64,000 nucleotides of DNA, taken from NCBI RefSeq assembly GCF_030012985.1, contig NZ_CP120233.1:3137501-3201500 (forward strand), written 5' to 3'. The first letter of the stretch is position 1. Each line of letters starts with the position of its first letter. Made by a program: the position numbers and the translations under genes. Shown in pieces: positions 51,066 through 60,282 of this stretch. The notes beneath the pieces are model-generated. The model was not told where the DNA came from. It did not search any database and saw only the letters and a program-made list of their open reading frames with translations. The DNA comes from Microbulbifer sp. VAAF005 (GTDB taxonomy: Bacteria; Pseudomonadota; Gammaproteobacteria; Pseudomonadales; Cellvibrionaceae).

Positions 51066-52685
51066 ATGCACTATCTGGTTATTGCGCTGGTGCTGTTGTT
51101 AGTTGTGGCCATTACCCTGGTTATTGCGCGCCTGTTGCCTTTACCTATTCCACTGCCTTTATTGCAAATTGCTGCGGGAGCAATACTGGGTAGCTTTTTG
51201 GGAATAGAAATACCCCTCGAGCCAGAAATTTTTTTCCTGCTGTTTGTTCCGCCCTTATTGTTTATTGCCGGTTGGCGAATACCGAAAGGCGCTCTGTTTC
51301 GAGATATCGGTGCCATTGTTACCTTGGCTATTGGATTGGTGCTTTTTACCGTTGTGGGTATGGGATATTTTATTTCCTGGCTGGTGCCGGTCATGCCAAT
51401 GGCGGTGGCTTTTGCAGTAGCGGCAATTTTGGCACCGACCGATCCCGTGGCGGTATCGGTGGTACACGGTGGAACTTCTATGCCACCACGGCTGGAGCAT
51501 ATCCTCGCCGGAGAGTCCCTGTTTAATGATGCCTCGGGATTGGATATTTTCCGTTTTGCAGTGATTGCTGCCCTCACTGGGACCTTTTCATTTCCCCATG
51601 CACTGGCTGGTTTTTTCTGGGTCGCTATCGGCGGTGTGGTTATTGGTGCTGGAGCGGCATTTGCCTGTGGATATATTTTGCGCCTGCTGGTCAGAATTGG
51701 CGGTGAGGACACTACTGTACAAGTTCTAGTGAGCTTATTAGTGCCCTTTGCGGCATATATCGCCGCCCATACTTTACAGGTATCGGGTATTTTGGCAGCT
51801 GCCAGTGCTGGAATTGCGACTCACTATACCACCTTACACGGCGCGGAAATGTCGACTACACGGATGGACCGCCGTGCAGTATGGAAAACAGTACAAGCAG
51901 TTCTTGACGGTATTATTTTTGTTTTGTTGGGAGAACAATTGGTTCGAATTACCGGAGCGGATTTCTCCGGCGCGCGCCACACTGGTGACTTAACAATTAT
52001 TTTTTATGTCCTGGCAATATTTGTTGTACTACTTCTCCTGAGATTTGTGTGGGTATGGGTCTCCCTATATCTCTCACGTTTTGGGCAGAAAGTAGAATCT
52101 TTTGGTACCCATTTTTTATTGGTTAGCGTGTTGACTATCGCTGGGGTAAGAGGGGCGATTACATTGGCGGGAGCCTTTTCCCTTCCCCTCGCTATGACAG
52201 ATGGAAAGCCGTTGCCCGGCCGTGATTTAGCCCTGATTATTGCAATGGGCGTTATCTTGCTTTCCTTATTGCTGGCAAGTTTTTTATTGCCTGTTCTACT
52301 GCGCCGTTTACCCGAAGCCCCCAATTTTGCCGCTATCGGTGATGAAAAAGGTGCGCGAATATCTGCTGCCACAGCGGCAGTGAATCAGTTAATGAATATG
52401 CGTCATGATATTGATCGAGGCGAAAAAGATCGCGATCTCGCTTTTGAGGCGGTGGATCACCTTTTGGCTATTTATCGGCGGCGCATAACCCTAGGAGAAG
52501 ATGAAAGCGAGGATATTATCTGGATGCGTTCCAGGGTTGAGCGTCATTACCACCTTGCCGCACTTTCTGCTGAGCGCGAACAGCTGTTGGAATTGCGTGT
52601 CTCCAGGAAGATTGATGATGAACTCCACCGCAAATTGGTTTTGGAGGTCGATCTGGTAGAGGCGAGCTTAATTAACAAAGAATAA
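51066..52685 (+). CDS. Na+/H+ antiporter, CPA1 family
   Basis: The 539-aa protein has about 12 hydrophobic helices over residues 1-400, with the CPA1 ion-site motifs A-P-T-D-P-V-A-V near residue 124 and G-E-S-L-F-N-D-A near 149. A hydrophilic helical C-terminus of about 130 residues is rich in Arg and Glu and probably regulatory. It would exchange sodium for protons to manage salt and pH. It starts 57 bp after the MITE, so the insertion may have changed its promoter. Two more antiporters lie 0.4-3.6 kb downstream. Confidence 0.92.
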   Translation: MHYLVIALVLLLVVAITLVIARLLPLPIPLPLLQIAAGAILGSFLGIEIPLEPEIFFLLFVPPLLFIAGWRIPKGALFRDIGAIVTLAIGLVLFTVVGMGYFISWLVPVMPMAVAFAVAAILAPTDPVAVSVVHGGTSMPPRLEHILAGESLFNDASGLDIFRFAVIAALTGTFSFPHALAGFFWVAIGGVVIGAGAAFACGYILRLLVRIGGEDTTVQVLVSLLVPFAAYIAAHTLQVSGILAAASAGIATHYTTLHGAEMSTTRMDRRAVWKTVQAVLDGIIFVLLGEQLVRITGADFSGARHTGDLTIIFYVLAIFVVLLLLRFVWVWVSLYLSRFGQKVESFGTHFLLVSVLTIAGVRGAITLAGAFSLPLAMTDGKPLPGRDLALIIAMGVILLSLLLASFLLPVLLRRLPEAPNFAAIGDEKGARISAATAAVNQLMNMRHDIDRGEKDRDLAFEAVDHLLAIYRRRITLGEDESEDIIWMRSRVERHYHLAALSAEREQLLELRVSRKIDDELHRKLVLEVDLVEASLINKE

Positions 52686-52729
52686 ATTTTCTTTTGTAAT
52701 AGACACGCTTAAATTGGTGAAAACTTGAT

Positions 52730-53080
52730 ATGGAGTTTGTAGAGCTGTGTTCAGTTAATGGGGTTTCCCTTTTTCAGAAAAGAAAAATAGACAGTCCCCA
52801 GCGCGAGCCCCTGGGTAATTACTCAATCCCCTATCCCGCTAAGCAGGTGCAGTTCCGGGAGTTTAGCGAGGGGCAGCGTTTTGATTGGCACTGTGCCCCG
52901 CAGGCGCAGTTTATTCTTTATCTTGAAGGCAGGGTGAAGCTCACAACTAGCTCCGGTGAACAATATATCTTTGCTCCCGGAGATATCTTATTAGCCAATG
53001 ATTTACACGGAGAGGGGCATATCAGCGAGAGTCTGAGTCCGGGCAGGGCTGCCATTGTCGTGCTTAATGACAACCCCTAG
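52730..53080 (+). CDS. Small cupin-domain protein
   Basis: The 116-aa protein has a single cupin barrel. F-D-W-H-C-A-P-Q-A-Q-F-I-L-Y-L-E-G-R-V near residues 44-62 resembles cupin motif 1, and P-G-D-I-L-L-A-N-D-L-H-G-E-G-H near 84-98 resembles motif 2. His residues could bind a metal. Function is unknown. It lies 44 bp after the antiporter and could be co-transcribed. Its stop is 14 bp from the convergent KefB-like gene. Confidence 0.75.
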   Translation: MEFVELCSVNGVSLFQKRKIDSPQREPLGNYSIPYPAKQVQFREFSEGQRFDWHCAPQAQFILYLEGRVKLTTSSGEQYIFAPGDILLANDLHGEGHISESLSPGRAAIVVLNDNP

Positions 53081-53094
53081 GGCCAATAACCGGC

Positions 53095-54951
53095 TTACTG
53101 TTTTTCCATCTCGGGCTTGGCTTCTTCCCAGTAGTGATCCAGATGCAGGTCCTTGTCGCGGCGGTCTTGTTGTAACGCCTGTAAAAGCTGCTCGCGATAG
53201 ATTCGGCTTTGCGCAATATGCTGGGACTCATCGCGCCAGTAGGGGAAAAGTGCCTCCAGCATACGCTGGTCGTGCTGCTTGAATTTCAAGGCGGCGCGGC
53301 GCGCCTGTATGGGACTGAGTCCCAATAGTTCCAGCGCCTTTTCGCCGATGGTCAGGGCCGAGTCCACGGTCTCGCGGAAGATATAGCGGACCCCGGCTTC
53401 CATCAAAGCATATTGGTGCATACGGTTGCGGGCCCGGGCGAGGATGGTCACATTGGGGAAGTGTTTTTGCAGCTGGGCCACAATTTCCAGACATGCGGCC
53501 TGGTCGCTTAAGGTCAGGATAACCAGCTTCGCATTTTGGGCTCCGGCGGCGCGCAGCAGATCTTCTCGCGAGGCATCCCCGTAGTAAGCCTTGATACCAT
53601 AGCGGCGCACCAGATCCAGCTGTTCTGCATTGCGTTCGAGCAAAGTGGTATTGAAACCGCAGGCATTTAGAAGTCGCCCGGCGATCTGCCCAAAGCGCCC
53701 GTAGCCGATAATGATTACCGGTGAGCCCGAATCCACAGGCGGTGATGTATCTATGTTGGCGGGAACCTCTGGGCCGGTGACAAACCGCGGCTGGATAAAC
53801 TGTTCGTAGATCAGCAGCAGCACTGGTGTCAGGGCCATGGTCAGAGCAATTTGAGCTACTAACAGGTTGCCGATGTCCGCACTCAGGACCTGAAGCTGGG
53901 TAGAGAACGCCACCAGTACAAAACCGAATTCACCGGCTTGCGCTAATGACAGAGCGAACAACCAATCCTCGCCCTTTGACATTCGCAAGGTGCGCGCCAG
54001 GGCAAACAGCACGGTAAATTTAACCAGCACCAATGCCAGTGCTAATCCGATTAGCACCAGCGGATTGTCCGCGATCAGGGAGAAATTCAGGCTGGCACCC
54101 ACGGCGATAAAGAAGAGACCCAACAGCAGGCCCTTAAAAGGCTGTATATCCGCTTCCAGCTCATGGCGGAACTCGCTCTCGGCCAGCAATACCCCGGCGA
54201 GGAAAGTACCCAGTGCCGGCGATAGGTCCAGCCAGGTCATTACCGCAGCTGCGGCAAATACGATCAGTAGCGCGCTCACGGTAAACAGTTCGCGAACTTG
54301 GCTGCCCGCCATTAGACGCAGTAAGGGACCGAGCAGGTAACGCCCGGCGAAAATAAAAGCCAGCATGGTGCCGATAACTGCCGATGCGTAATACCAACCA
54401 CTCAAGCCACTTTCATGGGGGCTGGCAGCGGTGCCCGCCAATAGCGGCAATAGCGCGAGGATGGGAATAACCGCGATATCCTGGAACAGAAGTACCGCAA
54501 ATGCAGCGCGCCCGCCCTGGCTTTTCAGCAGGCCCTTTTCACTGAGGGACTGCAATACGATCGCAGTTGAGGACAGTGCCAGGATCAGCCCAATGGCCAC
54601 CGATGAGCGCCAATCCATCTCGGAAAAGGCGAGAACCAATCCAGCGATGGCCGCAGCGGAAAACAGTAGTTGGGCACTACCGGTGCCTAGGATAGCACCG
54701 CGCATTTTCCACAACTTCTTCGGCTGCAGCTCCAGGCCGATCAGGAACAGCATGAGTGCAACACCAAACTCGGCAACGTGCATTTCATCGCTGGCATCGC
54801 CGACCAGGCCTAGGGCACTTGGGCCTATGGCCACACCGGCGAGTAAGTAACCGAGGACTGAGCCCAGGCCCAGGCGGGTGGCAATGGGTACCGCAATCAC
54901 TGCGGCAGCCATGAAAATTACTGCCTCAATAAGGAAGCCGGAGTGTTCCAT
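53095..54951 (-). CDS. CPA2 monovalent cation:proton antiporter with RCK domain (KefB/KefC-like)
   Basis: The 618-aa protein has about 13 membrane helices to residue 390, with G-Y-L-L-A-G-V-A-I-G-P near 34 and L-F-Q-D-I-A-V-I-P near 153. The latter is the Q-D motif of the Kef ion path. A cytosolic TrkA-N/RCK domain follows (I-I-G-Y-G-R-F-G-Q-I-A-G-R-L-L near 417), which binds NAD(H). The tail is charged. It is related to glutathione-gated K+ efflux systems, but the ancillary KefF/G gene is not next to it. It follows a CPA1 gene by 13 bp on the same strand. Confidence 0.92.
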   Translation of the reverse strand: MEHSGFLIEAVIFMAAAVIAVPIATRLGLGSVLGYLLAGVAIGPSALGLVGDASDEMHVAEFGVALMLFLIGLELQPKKLWKMRGAILGTGSAQLLFSAAAIAGLVLAFSEMDWRSSVAIGLILALSSTAIVLQSLSEKGLLKSQGGRAAFAVLLFQDIAVIPILALLPLLAGTAASPHESGLSGWYYASAVIGTMLAFIFAGRYLLGPLLRLMAGSQVRELFTVSALLIVFAAAAVMTWLDLSPALGTFLAGVLLAESEFRHELEADIQPFKGLLLGLFFIAVGASLNFSLIADNPLVLIGLALALVLVKFTVLFALARTLRMSKGEDWLFALSLAQAGEFGFVLVAFSTQLQVLSADIGNLLVAQIALTMALTPVLLLIYEQFIQPRFVTGPEVPANIDTSPPVDSGSPVIIIGYGRFGQIAGRLLNACGFNTTLLERNAEQLDLVRRYGIKAYYGDASREDLLRAAGAQNAKLVILTLSDQAACLEIVAQLQKHFPNVTILARARNRMHQYALMEAGVRYIFRETVDSALTIGEKALELLGLSPIQARRAALKFKQHDQRMLEALFPYWRDESQHIAQSRIYREQLLQALQQDRRDKDLHLDHYWEEAKPEMEKQ

Positions 54952-54964
54952 TTAATCGTTATCG

Positions 54965-56266
54965 CTATTTGGCTGTCGGTTGCTGGGGCTCGTCGCGTTC
55001 GGGCTCAGAAAACTCCCGGCTGCGACGAATCAATGGCGCTATGGTAGAGCCCTGTACGACGATAGAAAAGAGCACCACGCCATAGGTCATGACCACCCAC
55101 AGGTAGCGAAGGTCCTGTCCCTGGACGAAGGCACTGCCGGCGGGAATCGACATCGCTAGCGCCAATGCCAGACCACCTTTCAACCCTCCCCAGATCAAAA
55201 TCCGGTTGGTATAGGGGTGGTACTTGCGGCGACTTTTTAAATACAGGAAGGGTATGCCGACAGCGAAAACTCGGGCGGTGAGAACAATGACAATGCCCAC
55301 TGCCATCAGTAGGTAGTCGGAGGGGCGCAGGTCGATAGTAATCAGGAACAGGCCCACCAGCAGGAAGAGCAAACCGTTGAGGAAGTCCTCGGTGATGCTC
55401 CAGAAATTATCCAGCTCGTGTTGGCTCACCCGGGAAAAGCCGCGCTCGCGGGTAAAGTTGCCAATAATAATGCCACTCACCACCATTGCCAGGGCGCCGG
55501 AGACCCCGAGCACATTGGCCAGGGAAAAACCGGCAGTGGGAATAACCATGGTCAGCATCAATTCCAGGCTGTGATCATTGGTACAACAAATAGCCCAGTG
55601 GAAAACGCCACCAATGATCAGTCCCAGCAATATGCCCCCCAGTGCCTCGATAGCGAATAGCTCAGCCACTGCCGGTACTGTAGGTTGGCCGCCTTCGAAA
55701 GCGAGTGCGTAAATCACCGCGAAGATCACGATACCGAAGCCATCGTTGAACAGGGACTCACCTTCCACCTGAATGGAAACCTGCTCCGGGGCTTTCAGGT
55801 TTTTCATTATTGCCAGTACGGCGATAGGATCGGTGGGAGAGATCAATGCACCAAATAACAGGCAGTAAACAAAAGCCACCGGCATATTGATCAGCATCAG
55901 GAACCAGTAAAGAAGGGCCCCGACCACAAAGGTGGAAATGAGGGTACCGACAATGGCGAGAAGACCGATCTCCAGTTTCTGGTTGCGCAGCTCCAACAGA
56001 TCGATATGCAAACTGCCGGCAAAAAGCAGAAACCCGAGCATTCCCTTGAGCAGAATATCCTCAAGGTTGAGGAGCGGCAGAAGCTGATCTGCCCAGGTGC
56101 GCAACTCTACCACCCCCAACTTGCCGAGGGCGGTGACCAATAGTGATAAGGCCAGGGCACCGGCGGTAATAGCGATCGTGGTTTGGGCGCGCAATACGTA
56201 TTGGTTCAAGAAACCCAGAAAAACTGATACGGCGGCAAGAAAACAAAAGGTGTAATAAACTTCCAT
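54965..56266 (-). CDS. Cation:proton antiporter, NhaP/CPA1 type
   Basis: The 433-aa membrane protein has about 12 helices. It carries I-S-P-T-D-P-I-A-V-L-A-I-M near residue 144 and G-E-S-L-F-N-D-G-F-G-I-V near 169, the ion-binding motifs of CPA1 exchangers. The C-terminal tail is short and charged (E-F-S-E-P-E-R-D-E-P-Q-Q). It is the first gene of a two-gene operon with the KefB-like antiporter, suggesting joint sodium/potassium and pH homeostasis. Confidence 0.92.
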   Translation of the reverse strand: MEVYYTFCFLAAVSVFLGFLNQYVLRAQTTIAITAGALALSLLVTALGKLGVVELRTWADQLLPLLNLEDILLKGMLGFLLFAGSLHIDLLELRNQKLEIGLLAIVGTLISTFVVGALLYWFLMLINMPVAFVYCLLFGALISPTDPIAVLAIMKNLKAPEQVSIQVEGESLFNDGFGIVIFAVIYALAFEGGQPTVPAVAELFAIEALGGILLGLIIGGVFHWAICCTNDHSLELMLTMVIPTAGFSLANVLGVSGALAMVVSGIIIGNFTRERGFSRVSQHELDNFWSITEDFLNGLLFLLVGLFLITIDLRPSDYLLMAVGIVIVLTARVFAVGIPFLYLKSRRKYHPYTNRILIWGGLKGGLALALAMSIPAGSAFVQGQDLRYLWVVMTYGVVLFSIVVQGSTIAPLIRRSREFSEPERDEPQQPTAK

Positions 56267-56785
56267 GCCGTGTGTGGACTCCAGCGCTGAAATATTCTCG
56301 GATGGTTTAATGCCATTTTGGGGAGCGCCCCTGCGGCAATTTATATGATGGTGAGTGTGCCGTTATTGTAGTCGTGCAGAGGCTGCTCGATTTCCCTTGG
56401 AGTGGATCTAGGGCAACAGGATTACACCGGGGCGGGCCGCGCGGGCACAAGCGGCCAACTCCCTTTTATATGGGCGCGCAATTGTAGCGGCTCTAGGGCG
56501 CCAGACAACTGCATTTTTCAGTTTTGCGCTCAAACGGATCGACTTCCCCTACCCACTAAAATTCATTAATGCCTTAGCTTTTTAAACATTACTTCATTAC
56601 TTACTAACTGCCAATTAGTAGATTCCTACTGACTATTGAAAATAAAAAGGATGATTGTCACGCCAATCTAGTAGTTTTTATCCCTCCTGAGTAAAGGCAG
56701 CTACCGACTATCTCATGAATTTTTACGACAGTGTCTACACTGGTTGATAGTCCATACCCATAAATGCGCAATTGAGGAAGTAGTA
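56267..56785. other. Intergenic region, no gene seen
   Basis: This 519-bp gap between divergent antiporter and DoxX genes becomes AT-rich toward the right. I find no coding frame, known RNA or repeat that I can support. Short hairpins such as GGGG/CCCC near 56322-56332 and TACTAA/TTAGTA near 56603-56622 are too small to interpret. Confidence 0.4.
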
Positions 56786-57181
56786 GTGAAGCATTCGATA
56801 TTGTGCGACACCTCAAAGCTGATCGGTCGGGTACTGATGTCGCTGATCTTTATATTTGCCGGCTGGAATAAAATTGGCGGCTACGAAATGACAGAGGCCT
56901 TTATGGTTTCCATGGGGATACCCGGCTTCATTTTGCCCCTGGTCATCGTTATAGAGTTGGTGGGAGGACTCGCGGTGTTACTGGGGATATTCACCCGGAT
57001 ATCTGCTTTTGTTCTTTTCCTGTTCTGTCTCGCTTCGGCCTTCCTGGTACACCTATCCCCTGGTGATGCAACAGAAATGACCAGCTTTATGAAAAATATC
57101 ACGATTGCCGGCGGTTTCCTGATTCTTACCTGTGCCGGTGCCGGTCGCTTTAGCCTGGACCATTGGATACGCGGTAAGTAG
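56786..57181 (+). CDS. DoxX family membrane protein
   Basis: This is a 131-aa protein with four membrane helices. G-R-V-L-M-S-L-I-F-I-F-A-G-W-N-K-I near residues 15-31 and later V-E-L-V-G-G-L-A-V-L-L-G are typical of DoxX/YphA-type proteins. GTG 56786 is chosen because GAGGAAG lies 5 nt upstream; the frame is open back to TTG 56744. DoxX-like proteins are linked to oxidative stress and quinone chemistry, but the exact function is not known. A glutathione transferase follows 114 bp downstream. Confidence 0.87.
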   Translation: MKHSILCDTSKLIGRVLMSLIFIFAGWNKIGGYEMTEAFMVSMGIPGFILPLVIVIELVGGLAVLLGIFTRISAFVLFLFCLASAFLVHLSPGDATEMTSFMKNITIAGGFLILTCAGAGRFSLDHWIRGK

Positions 57182-57295
57182 ATTTCAGCAACAGTTGTAT
57201 AGAGGAATTCAAGCCAATTGCAATCGTGCTTCATTGGGGAGAAATAAGCCGGGCCTATACTGCTGGGATATAGGTAATGACTCTACAGGATTACC

Positions 57296-57901
57296 ATGAA
57301 GCTTTTTTATGCACCGGGTGTTTGCTCTCTATCGCCTCATATTGTTGCTTGTGAAGCAGGGATCAATCTGGGCCTGCAAAAGGTCAATCTAAAAACCCAC
57401 GAGCTGGAAAACGGCGACGACTTTACAAGGATTAGTCCTAAAGGGTACGTGCCGGCACTGCAACTGGAAGGCGGAGAAGTACTGACAGAAGGTCCGGCAA
57501 TCGTCCAGTTTTTGGCGGAACAAAAGCCCGACGCGCAACTGGCGCCACCAGTGGGCACCCTGGCCCATTACCGGCTTCTCGAGTGGCTCAACTTCCTCAG
57601 TGCTGAAGTCCACAAGCTATTTAAACCACTGTTCTGGCATGGTACAGAAGAGGAGCAGGAGGGTTCCCGGGTTAGGCTTATCCGCTGGTTTGACTATATC
57701 GAAGGGCAGCTTGATAAAGACTACTTAATGGGAGACGGTTTCACGGTTGCCGATGCCTACCTGTATGTTCTCTCTCGCTGGCTGAAACATCAGCAGTTTG
57801 ATATGCCCCGGTGGCCCCGGCTTCAAGCATTCCAAAAGAGAATGGAAGAAAGGCCCGCAGTGCAGCGGGCGCTTCAGGAGGAAAGTTTAGAACCGGTGTA
57901 A
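57296..57901 (+). CDS. gstA: Beta-class glutathione S-transferase
   Basis: The 201-aa protein begins M-K-L-F-Y-A-P-G-V-C-S-L-S-P-H-I, where Cys10 in C-S-L-S-P-H is the hallmark catalytic residue of bacterial beta-class GSTs. G-Y-V-P-A-L-Q-L contains the cis-Pro, and T-E-G-P-A-I-V-Q-F-L binds glutathione. The C-terminal helical domain has F-T-V-A-D-A-Y-L-Y-V near 150. Length is standard. It is convergent with the drug exporter, with 10 bp between stops. Confidence 0.93.
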   Translation: MKLFYAPGVCSLSPHIVACEAGINLGLQKVNLKTHELENGDDFTRISPKGYVPALQLEGGEVLTEGPAIVQFLAEQKPDAQLAPPVGTLAHYRLLEWLNFLSAEVHKLFKPLFWHGTEEEQEGSRVRLIRWFDYIEGQLDKDYLMGDGFTVADAYLYVLSRWLKHQQFDMPRWPRLQAFQKRMEERPAVQRALQEESLEPV

Positions 57902-57911
57902 AGAGCTGCCG

Positions 57912-59171
57912 TTAACGCGGGGTAAAGCGCCGGGTTGCAGGGATATCGGACTCGATCGGTTGGCGAACCTTCGCGACGAATAGTGCAGAGAGTAGTGCCA
58001 CAAAAGCACAGCCCGCCATAGATCCTGCAATAGGTGTCAGGGTTCCGGTGTGCAGGCTGCTCGCCAGTCCACCCAGTATCCCCCCGGTAATAAACAGAGC
58101 GGCGCCGTATAGCGCGTTGGCACTACCGCTGATTTTGGGGAAGAACTCCAAATAACAGGCGGCGGCATTGGGGCCGGTAATACCGATACAGCTCATCACC
58201 AGTACCAGGGGAATCATCCACAGGGTAAGTTCTTTGACTCCTGTCATAGTTCCCAGCAGCAGCAGGCCGCAACCCAATAGCTGCAACACAATACCCGCCA
58301 GCAGGATATTGCGCGGCTCAAAAAAGTTCAGTAGGCGGATATTCACCTGAACCATGCAAATTAGCCCGAGTACGCAGATACCAAAAAACAGTGGGAACTG
58401 ATTCGCGCTAACACCGAAGTAATCCATAAACACAAAGGGCGCGGTGGTGATGTAGATAAACATCGAACCGCTGACACAGGCCTGTGCAATCAGGAACCCA
58501 ATAGCGCGGGGATTGCGCAAAACCTGGCCGTAGCTGCCCACGAGAGACTTTAGCGGCATCATCTGGCGGCGTGCGCGGGTAAAGCGGGAGACGGTCTCCG
58601 GTAACAGCAACTGTACTAGTACGAGCATTGCCAAAGCGTACAGTAACAAAAAGACGAATATACTCTGCCAGCCGCCAACGGCTAGTAGTGCGGAGCCGAT
58701 CACCGGGGCGATCAGTGGTGCAATCAGCATGATGGTGCTAATCAGGGAAATAATTTTTGCCGCCTCACGGCCACTGTGTAGGTCGCGCACAATTGCAGCA
58801 CATATTACTGTGGCAAAGCCGCCGCCAACTGCCTGGCAGAAGCGCAGGATAATCAGTTGGTCTACATGGTCGGTAAACAGGACTAACAGGGAGCTGGCTA
58901 TATAGATACTGAGGCCGATAGTTCCTACGAGGCGCCGTCCCCAGCGATCTGATAATGGTCCGCCAAATAATTGTCCAAGGGCAAAGCCCAGCAGAAAACT
59001 GGACACTGAGTACTGCATCCGCTCGACTTCTGTATCCAGGGCCGCCGCCATCGCCGGAATGGCCGGCAGGTAGCTGTCGATGGAAAAAGGTGTCAGAGAA
59101 ACGAGTGCGGCCAGCCACACCACTAGCCAGCGCGGGGCTTTCTCGTCCGGGTTAGAAGCGATGGATGTCAT
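57912..59171 (-). CDS. Bcr/CflA-family multidrug efflux MFS transporter
   Basis: The 419-aa transporter has 12 predicted helices. It starts at ATG 59171 (M-T-S-I-A-S-N-P-D-E-K-A-P-R-W-L-V-V), immediately before helix 1. L-T-P-F-S-I-D-S-Y-L-P-A-I-P near residue 27 and G-Q-L-F-G-G-P-L-S-D-R-W-G-R-R near 66-80 (MFS motif A) are typical of Bcr/CflA exporters. An upstream in-frame GTG at 59255 would add 28 residues with no membrane character. No Shine-Dalgarno is obvious. Substrate is unknown. Confidence 0.9.
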   Translation of the reverse strand: MTSIASNPDEKAPRWLVVWLAALVSLTPFSIDSYLPAIPAMAAALDTEVERMQYSVSSFLLGFALGQLFGGPLSDRWGRRLVGTIGLSIYIASSLLVLFTDHVDQLIILRFCQAVGGGFATVICAAIVRDLHSGREAAKIISLISTIMLIAPLIAPVIGSALLAVGGWQSIFVFLLLYALAMLVLVQLLLPETVSRFTRARRQMMPLKSLVGSYGQVLRNPRAIGFLIAQACVSGSMFIYITTAPFVFMDYFGVSANQFPLFFGICVLGLICMVQVNIRLLNFFEPRNILLAGIVLQLLGCGLLLLGTMTGVKELTLWMIPLVLVMSCIGITGPNAAACYLEFFPKISGSANALYGAALFITGGILGGLASSLHTGTLTPIAGSMAGCAFVALLSALFVAKVRQPIESDIPATRRFTPR

Positions 59172-59288
59172 TATGTTGCTCAGGTACAGCCTGGAAGGAT
59201 CTTCCCGGCAAAGCCCAATTGGCGGGAAATGGCTTTGGTAGAAACGGGCGGGCACATTGTCCCTTGCCCGCTTTGGATATCAGGGAGT

Positions 59289-60143
59289 TTAGTGCTTGTC
59301 TTCCCGCAATGTGTACAGTCCCTGTTTCAGTTTCAACAGGTGCTCCTGTAGCTGAGGACCTTTGCGCTGGGCTACGCCGATAGCGAGGACATCGATTACC
59401 ACCAGATGGGCGATGCGCGAGGACAGCGGCGTATAGATCTCAATATCCTCTTCTACATCCACTTCCAGTGGGATGCTGGCTTGCTGTGCCACCGGCGAGC
59501 CGCTGGGTGCCAAACCAACCACCAGAGCGCCCTGCTCTTTTGCCATGCTCATGGAGCGAAGTAACGCCTTGGTGCGACCGCTCTGGGAGATAGCTACTAC
59601 TACATCCCCCGCTTGCATGGACATGGCCGACATATTCTGGATGTGGTGGTCCGAGTGAGCAGCGGTGGCCAATTGCAGGCGGAAGAACTTGTGCTGGGCA
59701 TCGGCGGCGACGGCACCGGAGGCGCCAAAACCGAAGAATTCCACCCGCTTGGAAGCGGCCATCGCAGTGACAGCGGCCTCGAGGGCACGGTCGTCAATTC
59801 TATCGCGGACTTTCAGCAGGGTATCCACCGTGGAGTCGAAAACCTTGCGCTTGTATTCGGCAATGGTATCCGTTTCCGTAACCGCAATCTGGCCGAAGCT
59901 GGGGCTGGAAGCCAGCTGCTGCGCCAGGTTCAGCTTGAACTCCTGGAATCCGGAGCAGCCCACGGCGCGGCAAAAGCGCACCACGGTCGGTTCACTCACC
60001 TGGGCTTCAGTAGCCAGGTCGACGATGCGCATATGAATGATTTCATCGGGGTTGGCGAGAATATACTCCGCCACCTTACGCTCTGATTTGCGCATGGATG
60101 ACAGTTGTTCACTGATTCGTTGCGTTACTTCCGCCGGTTTCAC
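59289..60143 (-). CDS. hexR: RpiR-family regulator HexR
   Basis: HexR controls central carbon genes (zwf, edd-eda, gap) and responds to 2-keto-3-deoxy-6-phosphogluconate. The 284-aa protein has an RpiR helix-turn-helix at about residues 18-75 (S-E-R-K-V-A-E-Y-I-L, then V-S-E-P-T-V-V-R-F-C-R-A-V-G). A SIS domain follows, with F-F-G-F-G-A-S-G-A-V near 135 and A-I-S-Q-S-G-R-T-K near 182. Start is GTG 60143. It is divergent from uvrD and not next to its usual zwf neighbours in this window, so the gene name rests on sequence resemblance. Confidence 0.88.
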   Translation of the reverse strand: MKPAEVTQRISEQLSSMRKSERKVAEYILANPDEIIHMRIVDLATEAQVSEPTVVRFCRAVGCSGFQEFKLNLAQQLASSPSFGQIAVTETDTIAEYKRKVFDSTVDTLLKVRDRIDDRALEAAVTAMAASKRVEFFGFGASGAVAADAQHKFFRLQLATAAHSDHHIQNMSAMSMQAGDVVVAISQSGRTKALLRSMSMAKEQGALVVGLAPSGSPVAQQASIPLEVDVEEDIEIYTPLSSRIAHLVVIDVLAIGVAQRKGPQLQEHLLKLKQGLYTLREDKH

Positions 60144-60282
60144 AGGACTTCCTTCTCTATGCCAGATGGCGCAGTTTAGCCGCTGTGCCCTCCGCTGGCG
60201 AGCGACATTACATTGTCAGGTAGGGCAAAATCCTGTTTATTTACACAGGTCTTGTGCATCAGCTCTGGTACAATCTTCGCCC

